Positions 38,401 through 51,115 of a stretch of DNA of 64,000 nt are shown piece after piece. This stretch comes from Rhopalosiphum padi. Taxonomy: Eukaryota; Arthropoda; Insecta; Hemiptera; Aphididae. The translations under genes and the position numbers were made by a program. The notes under the pieces were generated by a model. It was given only the letters and a program-made list of their open reading frames with translations. It made no database searches and was not told where the DNA came from. The stretch is from positions 8,246,001 to 8,310,000 of the forward strand of contig NC_083600.1 in the NCBI RefSeq assembly GCF_020882245.1, written 5' to 3'. Numbering within the stretch: the stretch's first letter is position 1; each line of letters starts with the position of its first letter.

Positions 38401-38938
38401 ATTTGAATTTATTTAACTGTAACAATATTAAATAAAATATATATGATATTCATTAGATTAATATATTAATGAACTTCGTTATAACTTAACTCAAATTATG
38501 TCTTAAAATTTAATACAAATATTTTTATATCCAAATTAAAATAATAAATATATTTATTTAATTAATAAATTTTTTTTTATTTATTCAATATTGCACTATA
38601 ATGTACCTACTAATACTCGTACTTACTACTACATTCGATTGGATATTTATAGACATAGTTAATAAAGTTACCAAAGCTAATTTATAGGTATTTATTCGAA
38701 ATGTAAAATTTTCGATCATAATTTTTATTTTATATTTCTGAATATTATTTAAAATACTTATAAATTTGATTTTATGAAGAACATCAATTAATTTATTAAC
38801 CAAAATAACAGTGTACTTAAACAATATACAATATTCGCTTATTGTGAATTATAATTCTAATATTTAAAACACGTGTTATCTTTTAAAACTAAAACTATTG
38901 TTTACAGATAATATATTGACGTCTATAACTTTTTTTAG
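32417..38938 (+). other. Probable first intron of the TMTC gene
   Basis: Begins with GTAAGT (32417) and ends with TTTTTTAG (38937-38938). Mostly AT-rich. TA microsatellites lie at 33351-33366 and 33818-33835. A moderate-GC patch at 35400-36400, with a purine-rich GGGGGGAGAGAG stretch near 35575 and a CACGTG E-box at 36082, could be an enhancer or an alternative promoter. No coding exon recognised inside. Confidence 0.4.
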
Positions 38939-39057
38939 GTCATTATCTGAATTCTTCATCAAGATTTAGCCATGGAAGCCGGTAGTTCGGCTTGCGTGGC
39001 TTTGGCATTTTTGGTCAACTACAATACGTTAAAAGCTGGCTTCGTATATGATGACAG
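38939..39057 (+). CDS. TMTC-type protein O-mannosyltransferase, start exon (partial)
   Basis: TMTC proteins are multi-pass ER membrane enzymes with a GT-C fold and C-terminal TPR repeats; they O-mannosylate cadherins and related proteins. The exon follows a T-rich tract and AG (38937-38938). It has 33 bases of 5' UTR with an in-frame TGA at 38948-38950, then GCCATGG with the ATG at 38972. Twenty-eight codons follow, then AG of a split codon, and a GT donor at 39058 (phase 2); unspliced, the frame would stop at once. The peptide has a short hydrophobic helix (about residues 7-16) and then NTLKAGFVYDD, which matches the family pattern N-T/S-L-x-x-x-F-x-Y/F-D-D at the first luminal loop, where the acidic pair is thought to be functional. 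About 28 residues of a family normally 700-900 long. Which TMTC paralogue (1-4) cannot be decided. No next exon was found downstream. Confidence 0.75.
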
Positions 39058-41855
39058 GTAATTTTTTAGTAATTTTTTCTAAACTAAATAATAAATTAGA
39101 TTTATAAATTTAAAACACTGAAATCAATTTTGAAAAAAAAGTACCATTTTTTGAATAAGCCACTAGTTTTCGCTTAGAAATTAGAATCATGTTTTGTGTG
39201 GAACTATTTATCAATAATTTAAATTCATTATAAATTACTAAAATATTTGGTTTGCGTATTGCTAACTGTCAATTTGTATGACGTACCATTCTAAATATTA
39301 TTATTGTTGTTTAATATAGGTATCATAATCATATCATAAACATTATCTTAAATTATGAATGATATTTTTAAATGTGTATAGTTACAAAAAACAATTTAAA
39401 TGTATATACAAAATATAATAGTGTATGAAAATATTATTGAACAAACCTAAATCAAATAATTATTTTCTATATTTAATTATTAAACTAATTAAACTATGTA
39501 GAAATATTTTATCAAGGACATCAGTCAAAAATTATATGAGAAAACTAAGTAGCTATTATATTATGATAAAACGAATAAATAACTATTTTTAAATGATTTA
39601 TATTACACAACTTAATTTTTCTTGTATTCTATAATATATTTGCACTATGGAACTTTCTGGTTTAATGGACATTTTAGAATACTAATTTAAATTTCAAATG
39701 ATTTTTTTTTACTATATTATAAAAAAAAAATATTGGCTAAAAAAAAGTCTGATTTAAATTCAATAAATTTTAATTTAATTTAAGTATTGGTAAAAAATTT
39801 CTGTTAAAATGTTTTATGAACAAAATTGATTTGTCGCTTATACATTTAAGATAACAAAGATGAAATAGTAAACTATTATAAAGTATTATTATTTATTTGG
39901 GTACCTTATATGAATATAAAATATATCTCTACCACTCGAAGGGTTTGAGAATTTGATTACTTTTTTTTGATTAACATGATGCAATTTTAGATTTATAAAA
40001 TTATAATTTAACTAACCAGTGATGTTTTTGTTAAGCATGCATAATATTTTACTGTCTTTGGATGTACACAATAGAGAAATAAGGGGGATAATATTACACT
40101 GATGTTAATAATAATGATATAACGATTTAACGTTAGTAAGAAAACAAATATCTAAGGAAGATTTCTATTTTAACGAGGCATATCCTTTTCATCGATGTCG
40201 TACAATGTAAAAAAGAGAAGGAGTAAGGGCAAGAAAAAAAAATATATCAATTCTACATGATGGTCGAACCCATAATGATATTCCTAACAATAACGCCAAC
40301 GTGTGTAAATTCAGTCAAATTTCTTTCGTTTCTAACATTAATAAACATATCTAAATAACTAATATATATTTATATGAACTATAATAATTTAATAAGTGTT
40401 ATTAACTGTATTATTAAAATATAAATATATATATCGTTTAAAATGATAAAATAATCTTCAAAAAATGATAAATTTACATAGTAAATTATACCTATTAGAT
40501 GTGTCCCATTTGTATTAATTTTGTATTGTAATTCGCTAAATTACTCAAAATCTTGTGATTATCCAATTGTATATTTGTATTGTCTACAATTTGATTTTGT
40601 TTATATTCATTTAAACACGTAATATGGGATATAATTATCTTACTTAAAAAAAAATAGCTTATTACTATTCTGTTGAATTGGATACGAATTTTGTTTGATA
40701 AAAAATTACTTTAATATTCTTCAATAATAGTTTTATTGATTTCAAAAATAACGTTTAACAAAAGGCACTTTCATGTATAAATATGTGTTAACATAAATAA
40801 TCTTTTAAAGGTAATTTTCACTAAATTTTTATGTGTGTATAATATAATATAGATTATACTTCATAAAAAGTCAGCAGTTTCAATTCTCGCTTTGTATTTG
40901 TTTATATTACTGTAGATCAAAGCTCATGTTAGAAACTACTGTTAATTAAAATGTTTACGTACGAATCATTAAAAAAAACAAACATAATATGTAAATGAAC
41001 CTTTTTTATAAAAAGTATTTTCTCAGATATTTTGAATTTGTTTAGTATATTAAACTTACGTAAATACTTATTTAAACCTATAGAATATTATAAATATAAT
41101 TAGATAAATAGAAAAATAGAATTTACACAATGCAATAAATACTTCATGAAAAGTGATAGTAATAAAATTTAGTGTTATTTAAAATTTGTGTTTATGTACA
41201 GCCCTTTGTATTTTAAAAGTATAAGCACGTTAAATTTAAACTAAGTAATTATGTTGTTTGAATTGAATGGTAGAAAATTAAAATATACAAATCATCAATC
41301 ATGTTATATTAATATATCAACTTAGGTGAACCGAAATTATATTATATAATTTAATTACGTAGGTAGTATTTTACTAACCTAGAGCAATATTCACTTACCA
41401 CGTTATGTTAACACATTTGTCTTTACTTATACTGTTAATAATCTATTATTAATAGTGTATTTTTATTTATTGTTTTTAAAATTTGTCCCATGTGACTGGT
41501 ATAATACTAAGCCAATGTTGCTAATGTCAATGGTGGCCAGCGACCAACCGTGTGGGAAGTTGGAAATGAAACAATAATTTTATTCTATGACCTACAACAT
41601 TCTCATTAATTTTTCTTCTTGAAGATTAGTGATTACTAGAAAAAAATCAATTGGCATACAATATAATATACATCTTCACAATAGCTTTTAATACGTGTAA
41701 GAAACTTGTCAGAACAGTAAAAAAAAAGTAAGATTTACGTAAATCTATTTTTACCGGGTAAATTTACCGAGTTACATCTCTAGGTATAATGTTTTAGAAG
41801 ATATTTTAATATTATTTACTCACGTAGTTTTGATTTAAATTTATTTATGGCTTTT
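39058..41855 (+). other. Start of TMTC intron 2, AT-rich
   Basis: Begins at the GT donor at 39058. No downstream exon was recognised by looking for the expected continuation after YDD (an acidic-residue and Asn-rich loop followed by N-D-F/Y-W-G). A terminus resembling hAT elements is listed at 41711-41787. A slightly GC-richer patch at 40140-40330 carries nothing recognisable. Confidence 0.5.
41711..41787 (-). repeat. Possible hAT-type transposon terminus
   Basis: On the minus strand the sequence reads TAGAGATGTAACTCGGTAAA, then TTTACCCGGTAAA, followed by a small palindromic GATTTACGTAAATC word. TAGAGATG-type ends followed by GGTAAA blocks are familiar from hAT elements of insects. Only one end was seen, with no target duplication, so it is a fragment or a mis-read. 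Confidence 0.3.
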
Positions 41856-41859
41856 GATA

Positions 41860-42327
41860 TCTATATGTATAAATGTGAAAATGGAAGTCTCTATCATGCA
41901 TGTTCTCTAAAACTATTCATCCGATTATCTTGATTTTTTTTTTTTCAAAAAAAAAGAGTACATCGCGGAGCAGATTCAGTCTATTTTCGATTCTATAAAC
42001 TAACGAAATACCGAGTTATTAATTTTTAAAATAATAATAATTGGTAAACATACTTAAAGGTTTTTTTTTCATCCGTGTTACCAACTATTAGTTATTATTA
42101 CAAATTAGTATTTTAATGAATAGTTGATATTGTAGTAGAACAGTACAAAATGTTATTGTTGTTTTTAGTTCACACTATTGAAACTATATGAGTTGTTAAT
42201 TTTTGGCTCAGAGTGAAAAGCAAATCAAAAAACCAAAAATATTATTTATCCACATGTATTACGCTTAGTGTTAACATTAGGCAACAACATTTAATACGGA
42301 TGTATTTTGTACAGGCAACGAAGCTAG
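41860..42327 (+). mobile_element. Short non-autonomous Helitron-like element (468 bp)
   Basis: The unit starts TCTATATGTATAAATG at 41860, preceded by A, and ends GCTAG at 42327, followed by T. This fits Helitrons, which begin TC, end CTRR and insert between A and T. The first 90 bp resemble known insect Helitron starts (TATAAA...ATGGAAGTCTCT...TCATCCGATT), and the last 25 bp (TTTTGTACAGGCAACGAAGCTAG) resemble their ends. A clear stem-loop before the CTAG was not evident, which is the weakest point. No Rep/helicase frame, so non-autonomous. Confidence 0.55.
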
Positions 42328-42329
42328 TA

Positions 42330-45300
42330 TTTTATATATTAAAAATTTGATAGATATTAAGTTTATATATTCTGCATACTTTTATACAATGGCTTATTAT
42401 GGTTTAATGAACTTTAGTATTAAAATGTTTCATAAGAATAATTTATTGATAATTACTAGAATTAGAAGGTTTAAAGTAGAATGAGGTAATGGACGTAAAC
42501 CTTTTTACTCAAGCTATACTGTCAATGTAATTTATTTTATAATATTATATTATTATGTATCACTTATTGCCATTTATATATTGCAATTATTCATTTTCAT
42601 AGTTTAATAATAATAATGAAAATTATTAGAAGTTCTTATATTTATTATTAATCAAAACACATTTTATCACTCTTCATACGCCCAAAACTGATTTTGTGTT
42701 ATCTCTAAAAATGTAATTTACGTAATTAAATATCTATAGATACCGTATAGATATTACATAATTATTAGACAGCTACCTTTTTGTCTTTTTGATTGGTTTT
42801 TGTTTATGCTTTATTGGCTTTAGAAAATTAAGTGAAGTATTTTGACTGAAGAGTATGAACATTTTTTAAACTACCCCTTTAAAGGTCCGATTAACGGAGT
42901 AGTGGTGGTTAGTGTAGCATCACTAGTATCGGCTCTTATATATGTATACTTGACTTCATATAGTATAAATTAAAGTCTAACAGATATACACTGGCTTCGA
43001 TGTATCATCTCGTTATATAATATAAAGTCCCTATGTAGATACATTATTATATTTAATTTTTATATTCTCGAAACAAGGACTTATTATTTATCTCCTAACG
43101 CATATTTTGCATTTTACAACGATAATATATTAATATGCACTACTATTCTTAATAGTTCATCAGGTTATATAAAATTTACTTTTCCAATATTTTATTTAAC
43201 TAATACAGACGCAGTTATAATAAGCATATTATATAATAATAAGAATTTTGATAGTGCCTGACCTAAGGGTATATTTTTAAAATGTTTTTATTAATATTAT
43301 TCACAATAATAATACTAAGAATCCTTTCGAGATTTAATTGTAATTATTTGTTTTAGTAATATTTGTATTTATAATAATCTTAAGTTCAATGACTTTATTT
43401 CTTCAAAACAGTGAAAAAAAAATGATACTACATGAACTATACACGGGTTTTTAATCTATATCATATAACATTGTTATCAAAGTTTCAACTTAAAATAAAA
43501 TCTTTTGTGTGTTGATTTATTAGTGTATCTTTAACTCATTTTGTAATCAATTAAAGTGATTTAGTTATTACAATTGGACATTGAAGAAATTCTACAGACA
43601 TTTTAAAAGATATACGATATAAATACTACAAAACGTTGTTTATTTTTAGATTTAGAGAAGCTAATAGAAAATTGATTTTACTGTAGATTTTGTAAAATTA
43701 TGTGCACGGGTTTAGTGAGTTAGTTCTATGGATCATCAATGGTTTATTATTATTTTTTTAATGTCCACATCAGAAATATAATATAACTATATAAAACCAA
43801 ATAATATATATTAATTTTATTTAGAGTGCAATAATATGAAATAAATAATTTTTTAATAATATAGATTATGTCTGTCAAGTAAAATTCAAAATATTTAAAA
43901 AAACCTAATTTTAACATAATATTGTATACAATTGTACAAAAAATAGTCTCTTTCCAAGTCAGCGTTTAGAATGACCGTGTCAGTGGTAAACAAAATTCCA
44001 CAGGATCATGTAAAAGTAATATATTTTAACAGTAGCTTACAAAAGACAGAATTCCGAAATGTTTTCTCATTTCTGTTGACTTAAGGAATTCGTTTGTTTC
44101 TACGAAGAGATGAGTCCTTACATTTCAAGCTTTATAAAATAAATGTCCAAGACTAAATCAAAAGAAAAGAGTTTTGATGTAGAATTTATGATTCTAGTAA
44201 CTTTTTTTAAAGTTAAACTTGCATATTATACAACACAAATCTACAAAAATATTTTAAACTAAAATGTTTAATAATAAAAAAAAACAATGAAAAAACAAAA
44301 TGTTTAAAAAGAGACTAACAATTTTTATGTTATTCAATGTTTGTAAAGGAAAATAAAAATGTATTATAATATTTTATAAATAAACAAATTGAAATATTAT
44401 TAACAAATTAAAATGCAAAATACATAATTTTTGCATTAGAATAAATACCTTATGTTTTCAAAACAAATCCCGTAATATATTTACGCGTGTATATTTTATT
44501 GAATACAGAAAAATGTTAATTTTTATCTGGTGAATGGTGATTTTTACAACATAGTATTAATAAAAATAATGATATTCTAGCTATTGTGTTTGATAGAAGA
44601 AAATATTATGTACTATAATCTAAAAATTAAGAACTGTACATTTTAATATTAATTTATTAATATTGTTAAAAATCATGAAAACAAAATACGAAGTTTTTTT
44701 TAATAATTGTTCTTACTAGAATTAATAAAAAAACATTGCCTTTGTTAATTTTTTACAATAAAACGAAGTCAAAATTTTAACGATGTTTGATATTCAAATT
44801 TAAAAAAACGATTTTCCCCCTAAGTATTTTTGTTATTTTACTGTAATTAGAAAAATATCAGTTGTTTAAAAATTTCACAATTTTCATCATTATTTTAATT
44901 ATTATTTTCTATACATAAAATTACATTTTCAAAATATTTATAATAATTTTAAGCTATTTATATAATGGATTTAAACATTGTTGTACGGTATGTCGGTCAG
45001 GGCTTATAAAAAATGTCCAAATCAAATTTATAACTATAATTATTATAATATATGATATAATACTATAATAATAATTATAAAATATAAATAAATTATGAAA
45101 TATATTTTTAGGTATAAGCGGACCACATTATTGTTGGTTAAAGCTTTTGGGTAGGGTTTTTATTTATTTAATTGTCATTGTTGTTGGGCCTAAATTAAAC
45201 ATAATAGGTATATATCGAACAAATATTTTTTACGAGTAAAAGTAGTTACAACAGAATTTTAAACATCAGTAGAATTTTATTTTACTATTCTTGTCGCTTT

Positions 45301-46640
45301 TTTCAATTTAAGCAATAGAAACTTGTTATTGATACGTAAAAGAAAGACAATTATTTGGTAAAAACTGTTTTTATTGTATGTGGAAAAAGCATTAAAAAAC
45401 TATATAAAAATAAACAATATTGATTCAACTTGTATTATACCAAAATACCATTTATATGTATTATGTAGTTAATAATGTTGTTCAAATAAAATAAAAATAA
45501 ATTTATACTCAATATTCATTGTAGTTTTCTACAATTTAATAATAACTGAATATATGTATTTTTAATTATAAAGGAATTTAACATTATTAATTTTAGTAGT
45601 AAAAATCATTTAATTCAATACAAAATTCTTCAAAAACAAATAACGTGATGAGTGATGACTCGCGTCGTAGTTCTACATATGTAAATAATAAAAATGTTAT
45701 TATTTGTAATTTAAACATGGCAATTAATAAGAATCATATTTTATCCACAAGTTGATCGATAAGATCCTACGAATGTTTAAACATTTATGATTATTAACAT
45801 ATATATTATATATTCATATCTATAATTAATATTAATATGTGTCATCCATATTCAGTGATTGTGAATTTTATGATATTATTGTTTCACTAAAATATGGATA
45901 TTATTTGGATTTTCATTCAGATACTTGAATACATTTGAGATTTCAAAAATGCATAATAGTGTAATATTAATATTAATAATCTTTTAATATTTAGAAATTC
46001 TTGTTTTAGAATTTCTCATAAAATTAAACTGAACATCAGTGAATTAAAAAATAATAAAAGAACAATAACAGTTTTGTTAACGTGTGATAATATCGTATTC
46101 CGTAGTTTTATTTTGTAAAACTGATTAAATCATAAAAATATGTTTAATATTATAAGTTATAATTTATAACCTATATACAAATTGTAATTACGATTTATTA
46201 TTACAATAAATATGTCTTTACTCTTTCGAATAAGAAGGGATTAAACATTAATTCTGTTTAGCGTATTGTATATTATTATTTGTTTATTTATTTATTTAAA
46301 GTATCATGTCGCCACATATTAGAGTCACTGATAATAATTTTAATTAAAAATACATCTTACTAATTTAAGATGCATTCTCAAACATGTTTAAATCAATAAG
46401 TTTCAACAAATATTTTTAAATTGTTCAAATTAAGTTTTGTTTTAATAATTTTTCCCCTTTTAATAACAAAAAAATATACATAGGTAATACACAAAATATT
46501 CCACGTAATAATTACAATATTAAGGCGAGAATTGTTTATCGTATTTACTATTTATATTGTAATAAATCGCACAATTCTCTGAGGTATAACCTAAAGAGGT
46601 CTTATGAAAAAACAAATCACTACAAGATATAGAATTTGTA
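42330..46640. other. AT-rich non-coding stretch, nothing recognised
   Basis: No supported gene or element. If TMTC intron 2 continues it lies here. A patch at 42890-42960 and one at 43960-44110 are somewhat less AT-rich. Confidence 0.55.
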
Positions 46641-46649
46641 TTAGATTCA

Positions 46650-47180
46650 ATATTTGTTTTGGCTGAAAAATCAACTTACTCTCATGAGAATATTGGATAT
46701 ATATAAAAGAGAGGAAGGAAAAAATAAGAGAGGAGAGGGAAAAACATATATCCTAAGCAAACAACTCGGTTACGGTAGTTTGGTACAGGCAAACATGAGA
46801 ATGAAAATAGAAAATATATTCGATAATGTGTACCAAATATAGCAGACCCTGACGCTTTTAAATAATTCTGAACATGTCGAGCGCCCTTTCATAGCGGAGA
46901 TAGTATAATATCGCTAGCGTGTAACATACCCCTCTAGTATATGGGTAAATTCCCACCCGGTGTGAATGTGTTTGTATGCTGTCTATACTGTATATAGCAA
47001 TGTATGGTATTCCGAACACGTTGACCAGGAGCATCTGTTGCGATGTGACTTTGGAAGAGGTGTGGTAGAGACAACGCTGCACAAACACAGTTACAGTAAA
47101 CGCTTTCACATAGCCCTTTACTCCATTTACCACCATACCCCGTTAATTGTTTCTTTATCTTATAGCGCCATTTAGTAATT
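46650..47180. promoter_or_regulatory. Moderate-GC island, function unclear
   Basis: A purine-rich stretch (about 46700-46745, GAGAGGAAGG and GAGAGGAGAGGG words) leads into a less AT-rich block at 46850-47180. Frames are open on both strands (92 codons on minus twice in different frames, 69 on plus), mutually exclusive and unrecognised. Could be a regulatory element; similar purine-rich, moderate-GC blocks occur at 35.5 kb and 62.5 kb. Confidence 0.25.
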
Positions 47181-47184
47181 CTGT

Positions 47185-49380
47185 AGGAATAAACAAATAT
47201 ATTGGTTTTCATTTCAATTTTTCCTTCTTCAATTTACTTATATCCTGTCGTATACCTACACGAATTCTTAAATAATTCCTATTTCAAGCCGTTAATTTTG
47301 AACTAATTTGAAAAATTAAATTTGATTTACTTAGAGTTCACGGTTTAATGAGATATAGCAAGTTGAGATGTTCTCTTCGAGTAACTAAATCAATAACTGT
47401 TTTTCACTCTATCTTACAGAATCAATATTTTTGTGAACTAAAATGTTGTTTTAACAAAAAAAAAAATTCTTCAATTAATTATTATTTAATGTGAAAAAAA
47501 TTATAATTTTATTTTGAAGTATGTAAATAGTATGGTGCATTCATGGTATACAGTTTAAGATATTTTATCCTCTAGTTATATTCTTATATAACATAATATA
47601 ATACAAAATATATTTGTTATATTATTATGTATTGAACTTTATACTGTAATAAATAAAATTCTTAAAATTACATCATCATACTTTTATTTATATACTTTAG
47701 TTTAAGGACTTTTATCTGGTATCTTATTAAGTAGGTTGTGATTTTTTTTAATAAAATGTACATATAAAGATACACATCTTATGATATTTGTAAACAAAAT
47801 TGTATTTTGTTGTTAGATTAACCTTAAAAATTAAGGAAATTTAGGGAAAGGATATTGATTTTATTGTTATAATTTAAAATGGATTAAATTTCTATATTCG
47901 TCAGCTGGTTTAGAATATTTAAAATTTGAGTTTCTGGTCCTTATGAAGGTTTAATGTTGATGACACTTATATACCATAAATACCAGTAATTGTAAGAACT
48001 TAAGAACTTGTATAATTAGAGACCTAGGGATATTGATGTATTATATTATGAGAGTTATACATTACACTAAAAAATAAAGTGATACTGAGTTCTAGAATTA
48101 TTATAAACATTAATTAAACTACTTATCATTGTTATAAATGAAAACATTGTCTTTATTATTTTTAATTACAAACTATAATAATAGAAGAAGTTTTTCAATT
48201 AAAATACTGTATTGAGTTATTTTTAATATAGTTTTAAGATAAAAAAAAAAAATGGTTTAGGAGATTATTTTTTCGTATTCATTTTAAGAAGTTGAATATT
48301 TTATTAATGTTCTCTTTAGCGAAACAATGAAAACAAAATTCTTTTAAGAAATTAATACTATAGACAAATATTCACAATTTTAAATGGAAACTACTGATTA
48401 ATGTTTTTCATGTATTATCTTCTGACATAAAACTATTAATGAAATATTCTATAAAATTATTTAATAAGTATTTTTGGAAGATTAATGTTGAATATTTAGT
48501 CGTTTGGAATACGTTAAGATTTATTTAATTTAAACCGTAAATTTCATCCTGCATTTCTCGTACATTTATTATATACTTTATGTACTTTATATATTCATAA
48601 TAGAATGTACCTATACATTTGATTAGGCAATCATTGAATGTACTTCCATGCATATAAATATATACCTAACTGTACAAAATAATACATATATTTTTAATCA
48701 TAGTTGAGGAGTATGATATATTTTATACTTGCGTACAAGAATGTTAAAGTATTTATTACAACTTAAATAAAAGAAAAAAAATGTTCTTTGTGGCTTAAAC
48801 CATTTAATAATTTTAAAATATACCTCTACTTCAAAAATAAAATATAAATACAGCCATCTGTCATTCTAAAGTAATTTTTTTTTGTGAGTAGTAAAATGAC
48901 ATGAATTGGTAAAATACAGTTTTAATTTCAATTTTAAATTAAAATAGGAATAATTAGCACTATAGTGACAAGTGTTTATTTCTCTATTACTCGTCACGTC
49001 ATTCGTGATAATTAGCAATCTAGCCAGTCACGCCTCTTTGAAGTTTTGATTTCGAGTATCCGTTTTATTTATTTTTGGTCCTTTGTTTAGGTACCTAATT
49101 GATTTAATTTTTGAAATTAGTGTAACCTGATTTTTGACAATCTAACATAGTAGTTTATGTTAATAATTGAGATACTAATTTACATACTCAGTAAAACTGT
49201 CAATTGGGAAAGCATACGTAAGATATGTATAACCTACATTAAAGTAAAAATAAAACAAAATGTAGATACAAATATCTAGTATATACAAATAAGATTGGTT
49301 AAGCTAAGACTCACGTGAATTTTTCGGAGAAATCCTGTTCCTCCGGACAGGGACAGTAGTATACCTATTATGCTGCAGTA
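47185..49380. other. AT-rich non-coding stretch, nothing recognised
   Basis: No gene-like frame or clear repeat. Confidence 0.55.
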
Positions 49381-49399
49381 TTCGTAGCGCATATTTGGT

Positions 49400-49916
49400 T
49401 CTTAGTTATAGTGTAAATATATTATTGTAAACGTGTATTTACCGGGTACGCGGGGGGCGTAAATTTGATCGTCGATGAGGATACAGTGTCATATATTAAT
49501 ATACAGCTGCTAATTAGTTCGTGCCCGACGACAACGGCGACGATAGATTTGCGTGACACACGCCAACGTCGCATTGGCCGTCGACAATCCCTCGCGCGCG
49601 ACGCAACCGAGGCGGTGACGGGTGCAATTATTACACCACGTACACCCCTTCCGAAAAACACCCCAAACACAACCCCTGCGAAAGCAACCTCCTGTTTCGG
49701 TGTAGAGTGACGTCGTGTTTACACGGAAGCCGGTAATTGGAGGAGGGTTGGTGGGTTCAGGATTGACGGCGGTGGTTTTTGTCCACGTGTATCATCGTAA
49801 ATTTAGGAGTAGGACGCATAAATTGGGTATACAGTATCTACACGGGCATTATTCTATACTCAGTCATTTAAATTTAACGAATTCGAATATAAGACTGCAT
49901 ACGTGCGAGGACAAGT
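49400..49916 (+). promoter_or_regulatory. CpG-rich island, possible promoter
   Basis: Composition rises at about 49430 with CGCGGGGGGCG and CGCGCGCGACG words, then falls after about 49930. Open frames on both strands (81, 82 and 69 codons) overlap and lack motifs. It ends near an ATG in strong context at 49917, so + strand transcription is possible. Confidence 0.4.
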
Positions 49917-50066
49917 ATGGGTGATAGTGCTAAAAATAAACGTGAACGCAACAATTTTCGTTTCCAAAAGCTTATTGACTTTTACTCAAATAAACTCATA
50001 ATCCTCTCTGAAGATAGGTACGGAAATATGTCCAAAATATTTATATTTCTCTTTGAGTCAACATAG
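49917..50066 (+). CDS. Short open frame of unknown function, possible first exon
   Basis: ATG at 49917 has A at -3 and G at +4. About 34 codons starting MGDSAKNKRERNNFRFQ, highly basic, lead to ...SEDR, where AG is followed by GTACGG, a possible but imperfect donor (near 50018). Read through, the frame would stop about 15 codons later. Position directly after a CpG-rich island supports a first exon. No family is recognised and no partner exon was found; it may be a chance frame. Confidence 0.2.
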   Translation: MGDSAKNKRERNNFRFQKLIDFYSNKLIILSEDRYGNMSKIFIFLFEST

Positions 50067-50069
50067 ACA

Positions 50070-50576
50070 TTGCAAGAAAAGTTTAAAAGTGACTTATAGT
50101 ATAAATTTGATGTGGACAAATAATTGGAAGTAATGTATCAAAATGTTTAAAAAAAAAGTATTGGTTCCTTGTTTATTGGTCTTCGAGAAGTTCAAGTGAT
50201 CATAACACATATGCGTAATGTTACGTGATTTTAGTTTGGTCGTCCGCCTGTTAGCTCGTCATTCAACTATACACATACCGTATTAAATTCTAAACGTATG
50301 GTTGAGAACGAGAAGTATATGCATTTTTATTTTGATATATTTTGTTTTATAGTTATTACTTCTTTCCATTAACATGTCTGTACTTCATATTCAGACATAT
50401 TAGCTGATAATTGGTAATATTTTGTAAATACGTTGAAATAATATTTAAACAAATTCAACCAGTTCTAAATTAGTTTGGTTTTCTTCAGTTTATTATTACA
50501 CTATATCGAGTTTATTTTTTTAATTTCGATGTTTTTTGTGTACCTATTCAAACTTATTAGTCATTAATTATTTATA
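50070..50576. other. AT-rich non-coding stretch, nothing recognised
   Basis: No gene-like frame. Leads to the MITE listed next. Confidence 0.5.
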
Positions 50577-51115
50577 TTATTAGCAAGGCTCGGGACTTAA
50601 AGCATTTGTTTGTTTTTATGGATTGACTTAAAATGTAGCAGAGTGGTATGGAAGTGTATGTCATGTTACAACATGTTCAATTATGAAATTTGAAAGTACT
50701 TTTGGCTTTTTTCAACGATTTTTTAAAATCTGTTTATTTCTAGTTTTTCTAGTTTTTTCAGAAAATCCCTCGGAAAATCTATTAACAATAAGGCGAAATG
50801 TCTCGAAGTTTGATCTTTTTATAATAGGTATAAAAATTTTTTTTTTTTTTTGATTTTTTATTTAGCAACTTTTTCTGATCATTTTGTTTCAATATTTTTT
50901 GTAATATTTAATATAATTATTTTTAGCACAGTTACAAATTATGTCTAGTACCTACTTTATTATGTAAAAAAATCCTTTTTTTTTTTGATTAAATATTTTT
51001 CCTCAAATTTAAGTTTTTTAAATTTTTAAATGCTCTTTTGAGTGCTTATAATGATGTTTTTAAGCGCTTATTTTAATGATTTTAAGTGCTATATGTCCCG
51101 AGCCTTTGTTATTAG
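50577..51115. mobile_element. hAT-like MITE (50584-51108) with 7-bp target duplication
   Basis: The element starts CAAGGCTCGGGAC at 50584 and ends GTCCCGAGCCTTTG at 51108, terminal inverted repeats that differ by one inserted A, with weaker pairing for another 11 bp. TTATTAG flanks both sides (50577-50583 and 51109-51115). CA-starting ends with a GGCTCGGGAC core suggest the hAT group; hAT duplications are normally 8 bp, and the eighth base here does not match. Inside the right end, three copies of AGYGCT recur at exact 22-bp spacing (51041, 51063, 51085), a subterminal tandem repeat that could bind transposase. Length 525 bp and no frame, so non-autonomous. A run of about 15 T lies at 50837-50851. 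Confidence 0.8.

Noticed and set aside
38972..39058. Splicing of the 6899-6950 exon directly into the TMTC exon as one coding frame
   Set aside because: Phase 1 joined at 38939 reads out of frame with the TMTC start and meets a stop within about 20 codons.
46858..47212. Two 92-codon minus frames and a 69-codon plus frame
   Set aside because: Mutually exclusive frames in a moderate-GC patch without motifs.
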